A DNA stretch of 47,229 nucleotides from Anaerolineales bacterium (GTDB taxonomy: Bacteria > Chloroflexota > Anaerolineae > CG2-30-64-16): contig JADGQF010000005.1 in assembly GCA_017882045.1 (NCBI GenBank), forward strand, positions 1 to 47,229. Direction: 5' to 3'. Under the pieces are notes generated by a model, which was given only the letters and a program-made list of their open reading frames with translations, did not search any database and had not been told where the DNA came from. Below, one piece after another: positions 40,664-47,229 of the stretch. Numbering within the stretch: the stretch's first letter is position 1; each line of letters begins with the position of its first letter. The translations under genes and the position numbers were made by a program.

Positions 40664-41185
40664 TTATTGGCCCAGCATGCCGTTGAGCAGAGCCGCGACG
40701 CCGGCGAGGATCAGCAGCAGCGGCACGATCAGCCCCCAGCTCAGCCCAAAAAGGAAGGTCGCCGTGACGAGCACCAGGATCACGCCGGTGACCAGCGGAC
40801 CGCGCGCGGCGGCGGTCCATTGGCTGCCGTTCGCCTGGTAGATGTTCCAGGCCGTCACCAGGCTCCCGACGGCGGGGATCAGGATAAAGAGCGCCCACCA
40901 GTTGTGGAACACGAATATGTTCAGGTTTTGCGCCAGGAAGATCAGCCCCAGCGCGATCAGCACCGCTCCGCCCAGCCATGGGCCGCCCCAGCCGTGAGCG
41001 CGCCGTTCCGCCCGCCAGCGATCCCGCTCGGCGTGTCGCTCCATGCGCATCTGCTGTCGCATATCATGATATGACATGCCCGAGTCAGACTGGCCGCCCG
41101 CGTCGCCGGGGGCAGCCGGTCCTCCCTGGCTGGGGGTATTGCCCGGTTCGCTCGAAGTAGGGGTGGGGGTAGGATCATCGTTCAT
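40664..41185 (-). CDS. LiaF-like membrane protein with N-terminal disordered region
   Basis: A 173-residue protein: a Pro/Thr/Gly-rich head (about 1-35), a charged Met/Arg/His stretch (MSYHDMRQQMRMERHAERDR), and four hydrophobic segments, including LGGAVLIALGLIFLAQNL and FVFHNWWALFILIPAVGSL, which resemble the membrane part of LiaF/DUF5668-type envelope-stress regulators. LiaF proteins partner with LiaRS kinases in Firmicutes, but no such pair is adjacent here. The GIN-domain lipoprotein gene follows. ATG 41185 is preceded by AGGGGAC. The C-terminal LiaF domain is missing, so only the membrane region is shared. Confidence 0.6.
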   Translation of the reverse strand: MNDDPTPTPTSSEPGNTPSQGGPAAPGDAGGQSDSGMSYHDMRQQMRMERHAERDRWRAERRAHGWGGPWLGGAVLIALGLIFLAQNLNIFVFHNWWALFILIPAVGSLVTAWNIYQANGSQWTAAARGPLVTGVILVLVTATFLFGLSWGLIVPLLLILAGVAALLNGMLGQ

Positions 41186-41335
41186 CAAATGTCCCCTTTC
41201 TCTGGATGAGTCCCGAAAAGTTAAGCGCATTCGGCTGACCCGATCGGTGTTCTTGCTGCCTATGTGCGCGCCATTACCAGTAAATGCGGAGAGCGCGACC
41301 GAAAGTTGCACAACTGAGGTGATGGGGGGAGCAGT

Positions 41336-41365
41336 TTGTGGCTGAACCGCAGGCTGTGTTATAAC
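41336..41365 (+). promoter_or_regulatory. Possible promoter of the molybdoenzyme gene
   Basis: TTGTGG (41336-41341), an 18-bp spacer and TATAAC (41360-41365), about 37 bp before the GTG start. Confidence 0.4.
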
Positions 41366-41401
41366 GAAGCCGCTCCTCAAACCTTCATTAGGAGACCTTC
41401 A

Positions 41402-43492
41402 GTGTTTTCAGATATTCCCGTATCTTGCAACCGCGACTGTGGCGGGAGTTGTGCGCTGCTGGCGCGCGTCGAGGATGGCCGCGTTACCCGTGTAGTGGAT
41501 AATCCCGCGGGCGGGCCGTATATGGAAGGCTGCGTGCGCGGCTACCAGATGGCGCGCGTTCTCTACGCGCCGGGGCGCCTGCTCAGGCCGCTCCTGCGTA
41601 CCGGACCGCGTGGCTCCGGCCAGTTCCGCGAGGCCGGCTGGGATGAGGCTCTCGACCTGGTCGCGCGCCGGCTGGCGGCGATCCGCGACGACCACGGCGC
41701 CGAGTCCATTTTGCGTCTGGGTGGTTCCGGCTCTTGCCGGGGCGCCCTGCACCATACTGGCGAACTGACCGCACGCTTCCTGAGTATGTTCGGCGGCTAC
41801 ACCGAGACGGCCGGCAGCTACAGCTCGCAAGCGGTCTCTTTTGTCCTGCCTTACGTCCTGGGCACCCGGCATGCCGGCATAGATGCGGCTACCCTGCAAG
41901 ACTCGCAACTGATCATCCTCTGGGGCGCCAACGTGGCCGACTGCCGCCTGGGCGGCGAAACCTATCGGCGCGTTCTTGAGGCGAAGGGGCGAGGTGCGGC
42001 GGTGGTTGCCATCGACCCACGTCGCACGGCCACCGTCACTCAGCTATCGACCTGCTGGCTTCCGGTCCGGCCGGGCACCGACAGCGCCCTCATGCTGGCA
42101 GTGCTCTACGTGCTCTTCACGCAAAACCTGGCCGATCTTGCCTTCCTGGCGCGCTATGCTGTGGGCGCGGCTGAGCTGGAGCGCTACGTGCTCGGTTTGG
42201 CCGACGGCCAGCCTAAGACGCCCGCCTGGGCTGCAGCGCTGTGTGGCACGCCGGTCGAGCAGATAGAAGACTTTGCCCTGCTCTACGGGCGGACGAAACC
42301 GGCGGCTCTGATACCCGGCCTTTCCATCCAGCGCACCCTGGGTGGTGAAGAAGCCTCCCGGCTGGCCATTGCGCTGCAGACGGTGGCCGGCAACCTTGGA
42401 GTGTGCGGTGGTTCTTCGGGTGCGAATGGGCTTGGTGCATTGCCCGGACCGAAGATGGGCAGCCTCCCCGTCCCGGCGCACCCCCAGCCGCCGTCAGTGC
42501 CCGTCTACCGCTGGCCCGACGCAATCCTGGACGGGACGCGCGGCGGCTATGCCCGCGACATCCGGGCCATTTACAACGTGGGTGGCAACTACCTGGTGCA
42601 GGGCAGCGACGTGCACAAGAACATACGCGCTTTCGAAGCCGTCGAGTTCGCCGTGACGCACGACCTGTTTCTTACTCCGACCGCGCGTTACTGCGACGTG
42701 GTCCTGCCCACCACGACCTTCCTCGAACGCCAGGACATCGTCTTCGCGGCCGACAACACCGTCTTTTTCTCAAACCAGGCCAGCGCGCCGCTCGGCCAGG
42801 CGCGCAATGATTACGATATCTTCTGTGGGCTGGCGGATCGGTTAGGCTTTGGGCCGCGCTACTCGGAGGGCAAAGACGAGGATGCCTGGCTGCGCAGCTT
42901 CGTGGCCGCTTCCGACGTGCCCGATTACGAAGAGTTCCGCCGCACGGGGATTCACTCTGGGGCCGATCAGCGGCGCACTGCCTTCGCCGATTTCATCTCC
43001 GACCCTGCTGCCCATCCCCTGGGCACGCCTTCAGGGCGGGTCGAACTCCTATCTTCCGCCTATGCGGTCGCGACCGGCTTTCCGGCCCTGCCCGAATGCC
43101 ATATCCTGCAGACCGGCGACGACATCCCGCTGCGCCTGGTCACGCCCAAGTCGAAATACCGCGTGCATTCGCAGCACGCCAACATCGCCTGGTTCAACGA
43201 GCATGAGCCTGCGGCGCTATGGATACACCCGCAGGATGCGGCCGCACGCGGCATCGCCGGCGGCGAGGCAGTGCTCGTCACTAGCCCGCAAGGAGCAGTA
43301 CGTATCCCGGCGCGCGTCACCGACGATATTACACCGGGTGTGGTTTGTCTTCTGGAGGGTGTCTGGCCGGTCTTCGCTGCCGATGGGGTCGATAGTGCCG
43401 GCAGCCCCAACGTGCTCACCTCCACCGAGCCTACGCTCCCCAGCCAGGGCTCGCGCACCCACTCGGTACTCGTGCAGGTTTCGCCTGCATAA
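41402..43492 (+). CDS. DMSO-reductase-family molybdopterin oxidoreductase
   Basis: A 696-residue molybdenum enzyme: a [4Fe-4S] site C9-x3-C13-x3-C17-x26-C44 (CNRDCGGSC...EGC), then the four MGD-binding domains (LIILWGANVADCRLGG, IDPRRTATVTQLST, VGGNYLVQGSDVHKN and the C-terminal barrel SKYRVHSQHANIAWFNEHEP). The likely molybdenum ligand is a Ser of GSYSSQ (residues 141-142), as in DMSO/TMAO reductases rather than formate dehydrogenases. It has no Tat signal, so it is probably cytoplasmic or misses its signal. No iron-sulfur or membrane-anchor subunit is encoded next to it. GTG 41402 follows TTAGGAG. Electron donor and substrate are unknown. Confidence 0.85.
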   Translation: MFSDIPVSCNRDCGGSCALLARVEDGRVTRVVDNPAGGPYMEGCVRGYQMARVLYAPGRLLRPLLRTGPRGSGQFREAGWDEALDLVARRLAAIRDDHGAESILRLGGSGSCRGALHHTGELTARFLSMFGGYTETAGSYSSQAVSFVLPYVLGTRHAGIDAATLQDSQLIILWGANVADCRLGGETYRRVLEAKGRGAAVVAIDPRRTATVTQLSTCWLPVRPGTDSALMLAVLYVLFTQNLADLAFLARYAVGAAELERYVLGLADGQPKTPAWAAALCGTPVEQIEDFALLYGRTKPAALIPGLSIQRTLGGEEASRLAIALQTVAGNLGVCGGSSGANGLGALPGPKMGSLPVPAHPQPPSVPVYRWPDAILDGTRGGYARDIRAIYNVGGNYLVQGSDVHKNIRAFEAVEFAVTHDLFLTPTARYCDVVLPTTTFLERQDIVFAADNTVFFSNQASAPLGQARNDYDIFCGLADRLGFGPRYSEGKDEDAWLRSFVAASDVPDYEEFRRTGIHSGADQRRTAFADFISDPAAHPLGTPSGRVELLSSAYAVATGFPALPECHILQTGDDIPLRLVTPKSKYRVHSQHANIAWFNEHEPAALWIHPQDAAARGIAGGEAVLVTSPQGAVRIPARVTDDITPGVVCLLEGVWPVFAADGVDSAGSPNVLTSTEPTLPSQGSRTHSVLVQVSPA

Positions 43493-43544
43493 CCTTTGGC
43501 TTCAGGTGGCGGCCGCCAAAGCTTACCATAGGCAGGAGTAGTTG

Positions 43545-45698
43545 ATGCTGACCGCTCGGCAATCGGCGCTTGCGGACCTTCCGCTAGAGCGGCGTGTCTT
43601 CCTCGAAGGACCGGCCGGATCGGGCAAGACGAGCGCGGCCGTTGGCCGCCTGCAGCGCCTGTTGGCCTCGGGCGTTTCCGGCCGGAACGTCCTGGTGATC
43701 GTCCCGCAGCGCACGCTCGCCGGCCCATTCGAGGCGGCGCTCGCCGGGCCGGAACCGGTCGCCGGCGGCGAGGTTACCGTCGTGACTTTTGGCGGCCTGG
43801 CGCAGCGCATGGTCGACCTTTTTTGGCCCCTGGCCGGCGAGGCGGCTTGCTTCGCCGCGCCCGACCTGGCGCCCACCTTCCTGACCCTCGAAACGGCGCA
43901 GTACTATATGGCCCGGCTCGTCAGGCCCCTTCTGGAGCAGGGCTACTTCGAAACCATCACCATCGAGCGCAACCGCATCTACAGCCAGATCCTGGACAAT
44001 CTCAACAAGGCAGCCGTAGTCGGCTTTCCTCACACCGAGATGGCCGCCCGGCTGAAAGCCGCCTGGATCGGCGACAAGAGCCAGTTGCGCGTGTACGACG
44101 AGGCCCAGGACTGCGCAACCCGCTTCCGTGAATACTGCCTGGCGCACAACCTGCTGGACTTCTCGCTCCAGTATGAGGTTTTCGTGCGCCATCTCTGGCC
44201 GCGTCCTGAATGCCGTGACTATCTGCTGTCGCGTTACACCCACCTGATCGTGGACAACCTCGAAGAAGACACCGCCGTCGCGCACGACCTGCTGCGAGAA
44301 TGGCTGCCTGCCTGCCGGTCGGCCCTGCTGGTCTATGATTGGGACGCGGGCTACCGGCGTTTCCTGGGCGCGGACCCCGGCAGCACGCACACCCTGGTCG
44401 ATCTGTGCTCCCAGAAGGTGGCCTTCGAGGACCCTTTCGTCACCTCGGCCGAGTTACGCGCGCTCGGCGCCCAGCTGGCGCGCAGCTTCGGCCGGAAGCC
44501 GGCTTTCTTGCCGCCCGAAAGCCCGAAACCCGCTTCCCCCTTCGACGTTCGTTCCGCCATCTCTTTCGAATATCACCGCTACTATCCGCAGATGGTGGAG
44601 TGGGTCGCGGGCGAGATCGCCCGACTGGTAGACGAGGAAGGCGTCCTGCCCGGCCAGATAGCGATCCTCTCGCCCTTCCTCAGCGACGCCCTGCGCTTCT
44701 TGCTCACGAATGCCCTCGAGCGCCGCGGCGTCCCCGCCCGCTCCCATCGCCCCTCGCGCGCGCTGCGCGACGAACCCGCCGCGCAGTGTCTGCTGACCCT
44801 GGCTGCTCTGGGCCATCCGCAGTGGCGTGTTTGCCCGCGCGGCGCGGACGTCGCGCAAGCGCTGGGCTTTGCGATCGCCGGCCTGGACCCCGTGCGCGCC
44901 CAGTTGTTGGTCGTGGCCCTGTACCGGGGGCACGAGGGCGCCCCGCACCTCAACGCTTTCGAGAGTCTTCCTCCCGACGCGCAGGAGCGCGTGACCTATC
45001 TGCTGGGCGGGCGCTACGAACGGCTGCGCGGCTGGCTAGCCGGCTATGCCGGCGGCGAACCGGCAGAGCTCGATCATTATCTGTCACGGTTGTTCGGCGA
45101 GGTCCTTTCGCAGCCCGGCTTCGGCTACCATCACGGCTTTGACGCCGGTGAGGTGGCCGCCAACTTGATCGAGTCGGTGCGCAAGTTCCGCTGGGTGACG
45201 GCAGGCAGAGGCGGCGTCCGTGCGCGCTCTCAGGCCGGTGAAGGCCCCGCGTCGGGCCCAACCCTCCCCACCCTTGGCCAGGAATACGTGCAGATGGTCG
45301 ATGACGGCGTTGTCGCCGCGCAGTACGTGCGGAGCTGGCAGTTGCAGCCGGCGGATGCCGTTCTGCTGGCGCCCGCTTACACCTTCCTGATGGCCAACCG
45401 CCCGGTCGACTACCAGTTCTGGCTCGACGTTGGCAGCCCTGGCTGGTGGGAGAGGCTGAATCAGCCGCTCACGCAGCCTTACGTGCTCAGCCGGGCCTGG
45501 CCGCCAGGCGCGCTGTGGGGCGACAGGCAAGAATTCGACGCCCGCCAGGAAGCCCTCTGCTCGCTTGTCCTCGGCCTCACCCGCCGCTGCCGCCGCAAGA
45601 TCTACCTGGCTCTCTCCGAGCTTAGCCAGGATGGCAGTGAGCAGCAAGGGCCGTTATTGCGGGCGATCCAGCAGGTGCTGCGCCGCGCGCCGGAATGA
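43545..45698 (+). CDS. UvrD-like superfamily 1 ATPase with degenerate Walker B
   Basis: A 717-residue SF1-type protein: Walker A GPAGSGKT (residues 22-29), a motif Ia-like VPQRTLAGPF, then LIVDNLEED at about 233-241 where active UvrD proteins have DEAQD, and LLVYDWDAGYRRFLGAD in place of motif III. The tail keeps a motif VI-like LTRRCRRKIYLALSE. The catalytic Glu next to the Walker B Asp is replaced by Asn, so ATP hydrolysis is doubtful; nucleotide binding may persist. No nuclease motif is apparent. It is followed, with a 4-bp ATGA overlap, by an intact UvrD helicase, so the two proteins probably work as a pair, as an inactive/active partnership reminiscent of AddB/AddA. ATG 43545 follows AGGAG. 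Confidence 0.7.
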   Translation: MLTARQSALADLPLERRVFLEGPAGSGKTSAAVGRLQRLLASGVSGRNVLVIVPQRTLAGPFEAALAGPEPVAGGEVTVVTFGGLAQRMVDLFWPLAGEAACFAAPDLAPTFLTLETAQYYMARLVRPLLEQGYFETITIERNRIYSQILDNLNKAAVVGFPHTEMAARLKAAWIGDKSQLRVYDEAQDCATRFREYCLAHNLLDFSLQYEVFVRHLWPRPECRDYLLSRYTHLIVDNLEEDTAVAHDLLREWLPACRSALLVYDWDAGYRRFLGADPGSTHTLVDLCSQKVAFEDPFVTSAELRALGAQLARSFGRKPAFLPPESPKPASPFDVRSAISFEYHRYYPQMVEWVAGEIARLVDEEGVLPGQIAILSPFLSDALRFLLTNALERRGVPARSHRPSRALRDEPAAQCLLTLAALGHPQWRVCPRGADVAQALGFAIAGLDPVRAQLLVVALYRGHEGAPHLNAFESLPPDAQERVTYLLGGRYERLRGWLAGYAGGEPAELDHYLSRLFGEVLSQPGFGYHHGFDAGEVAANLIESVRKFRWVTAGRGGVRARSQAGEGPASGPTLPTLGQEYVQMVDDGVVAAQYVRSWQLQPADAVLLAPAYTFLMANRPVDYQFWLDVGSPGWWERLNQPLTQPYVLSRAWPPGALWGDRQEFDARQEALCSLVLGLTRRCRRKIYLALSELSQDGSEQQGPLLRAIQQVLRRAPE

Positions 45699-47229
45699 CC
45701 ATGAATTTCCAACCCCGTCCCAAGCAACAGGCCGTACTCGACTACGTCCACGTGGGCGGCAAAATGGGTGTCTCGGCAGTGCCGGGCAGCGGCAAGACAC
45801 AGGTGCTATCCTACCTGGCTGCCCAGCTCGTCGCGCGCGGCAGCGTGGCCGAGGACCAGGAAGTGCTGGTCGTGACCCTGGTCAATTCCGCCGTCGATAA
45901 CTTCGCGGCACGCGTGGCCGGCTTCATGGGGAAACGCGGCCTTTTGCCGCACGTCGGTTACCGCGTGTGCACGCTCCACGCGCTGGCCCATGACATCGTG
46001 CGCGAGCGCCCTTCGCTGGTTGGCTTAGCGGACGACTTCCAGATCGTGGACGAGCGTGAGTCATCGAGTATCCTCCGTAGCGCGACCGATGCCTGGTTGG
46101 CGGGCCATCCGTCTGCTGCCGACGACTACCTGAGCCCCGATCTCGTCGACCATCAGCGCGACGACGCCCGCCGCAATCCCAAGTATTGGCCGGCCCTGGT
46201 CGCCGAGATCACCAGCAGCTTCGTCAAGCAAGCCAAGGACCTGGGCCATACGCCGGCCGGCCTGCGCGACAGCCTGGATAAGCATCCGGAGCCGTTGCCG
46301 CTCGTGGAAGTGGGATTAGCGATTTACCTGGACTATGAGCGGGCCCTTGCCTACCGCGGCGCAGTCGATTTTGACGATCTGATCCGCCTGGCGCTTCGTG
46401 CGCTGGAGCTGGACCCCGATTACCTGGCCCGTCTGCGCCATCGCTGGCCTTACATCCTTGAGGACGAGGCGCAGGACAGCAGCCGGTTACAGGAGAAGAT
46501 CCTGCGGCTCCTGGCCGGCCCGGCCGGCAACTGGGTGCGCGTCGGCGATCCCAACCAGGCGATCTACGAAACGTTCACGACCGCCAGCCCGCTTTACCTG
46601 CGCAACTTCCTGGTCGAGCCGAGCGTCGTCCCACGTGACCTGCCCAACTCCGGCCGCTCCACGCGCAGCATCATCGACCTGGCTAACCAGCTTGTCGACT
46701 GGACACAGCACGAGCATCCGGTAGAAGCGGTGCGCGGCGCGCTCGTCGCGCCGCCCCAAATCCAACCCACACCCCCCGGCGATCCGCAGCCTAACCCCGA
46801 GGAGGATCCGCTGGGAATTCAGTTTTACCGGCGCGGTTTTCCGCCTGCGGACGAAGTGACCGAAGTGGCAGACTCGTTGGCAGGCTGGCTGCCCGACCAC
46901 CCGGATTGGACGGTGGCAGTGCTTGCGGCGCGCCAGGATCGCGGCGTCGCTTTGGTGCGAGAGCTCAAGCGCCGCAAAATCGAATATGTCGAATTGCTGA
47001 AGAGCAGTGATGCGACACGCGCGGTGGCCGGTGCTCTCGGCAACATCGTCGCTTACCTGGCAGACCCGGTTTCGTCGCCCAAATTAGTGAGCGTTTTTCG
47101 CGTGTGGCGGCGGGCCGACCGGAACGACAACGCGGCCCAGCTTCGGCTGCAGCGCATGGCGAAGGCATTGGGCCAGTGCCAGAACGTCGAGGATTTCCTG
47201 TGGCCGCGCGTGGACCGAGACTGGCTGAC
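45695..47229 (+). CDS. UvrD/Rep-type DNA helicase (3' end outside the window)
   Basis: An open frame of 511 codons running off the window. It has all leading SF1 motifs: Walker A VPGSGKTQ (about residues 29-36), TLHALAHDIV, VDFDDLIRLAL, Walker B EDEAQDSS (about 256-263), motif III VGDPNQAIYETF and motif IV-like NSGRSTRSII. It should unwind DNA in the 3'-5' direction using ATP. ATG 45695 overlaps the stop of the preceding helicase-like gene (ATGA); a second ATG at 45701 is in frame. The C-terminal motifs (V and VI) and any nuclease domain lie beyond the window. Confidence 0.88.
   Translation, partial: MTMNFQPRPKQQAVLDYVHVGGKMGVSAVPGSGKTQVLSYLAAQLVARGSVAEDQEVLVVTLVNSAVDNFAARVAGFMGKRGLLPHVGYRVCTLHALAHDIVRERPSLVGLADDFQIVDERESSSILRSATDAWLAGHPSAADDYLSPDLVDHQRDDARRNPKYWPALVAEITSSFVKQAKDLGHTPAGLRDSLDKHPEPLPLVEVGLAIYLDYERALAYRGAVDFDDLIRLALRALELDPDYLARLRHRWPYILEDEAQDSSRLQEKILRLLAGPAGNWVRVGDPNQAIYETFTTASPLYLRNFLVEPSVVPRDLPNSGRSTRSIIDLANQLVDWTQHEHPVEAVRGALVAPPQIQPTPPGDPQPNPEEDPLGIQFYRRGFPPADEVTEVADSLAGWLPDHPDWTVAVLAARQDRGVALVRELKRRKIEYVELLKSSDATRAVAGALGNIVAYLADPVSSPKLVSVFRVWRRADRNDNAAQLRLQRMAKALGQCQNVEDFLWPRVDRDWL

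Noticed and set aside
41215-41225. Possible fourth regulator box (GTTAAG)
   Set aside because: Only a single hexamer is present, without the 11-bp series found at the three real boxes.

Overview
The window reads as a stretch of a high-GC chromosome from an uncultured bacterium, probably a Chloroflexota (Anaerolineae-like) lineage. This is an inference from the mix of a GTP-type PEP carboxykinase, Thr/Ala/Pro-rich lipoproteins, MacAB-type exporters, GPH-type sugar symporters, PrpD and ComA-like enzymes, and the absence of outer-membrane genes. No rRNA, tRNA, CRISPR array, integrase or transposase was found by eye.

Layout. 1-6.2 kb is a damaged metabolic and transport region: an internally deleted MFS gene, a small zinc-ribbon protein, an N-terminally truncated PEP carboxykinase, a biotin-carrier-like fragment, an intact bioY, a C-terminal DHA2 transporter fragment with a 7-bp slippage frameshift, an intact B12-binding radical SAM gene, a gene remnant and an internally deleted YfcC-type permease. 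6.2-8.3 kb holds a pentahaem cytochrome, an SDR and a membrane protein. 8.3-23.1 kb is the best organised part: a histidine kinase/response regulator pair (minus strand), a divergent envelope/redox operon (two small membrane proteins, ApbE, a b-haem membrane protein, HtrA, YceI lipoprotein, esterase lipoprotein), then a MacA-MacB-type export operon with a beta-propeller protein and a DUF5666-like protein. 23.1-31.8 kb carries a phosphotriesterase-family hydrolase, pyrB with a broken dihydropyrimidinase gene, a saccharopine-dehydrogenase-like protein, a channel-like membrane protein, pncB and a site-2 protease with CBS domains. 31.9-37.4 kb is a minus-strand catabolic cluster (ComA-like, MmgE/PrpD, GPH symporter, sucrase/ferredoxin-like, hydroxypyruvate isomerase-like). 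37.5-38.5 kb is a chimera of two gene fragments. 38.6-47.2 kb has a DAHP synthase behind a possible attenuator, a GIN-domain lipoprotein, a LiaF-like protein, a DMSO-reductase-family molybdoenzyme, and two adjacent UvrD-type helicase genes, the second running off the end.

The strongest new observation is a local regulon. Three sites, one before the kinase/regulator genes and one before each of the two large operons, each contain four hexamers (consensus NNTAAY/G) spaced exactly 11 bp apart, and each array ends 20-21 bp before a -10-like hexamer. This is the architecture used by OmpR/PhoB/PhoP-type regulators, and the window encodes exactly one such regulator. Both plus-strand promoters are followed by long leaders rich in predicted hairpins, one containing a terminator-like hairpin.

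The second theme is gene breakage: about eight loci show internal or terminal deletions, slippage or point lesions while their neighbours look intact. Whether this is genuine genome erosion or an assembly or amplification artefact cannot be decided from the sequence alone.
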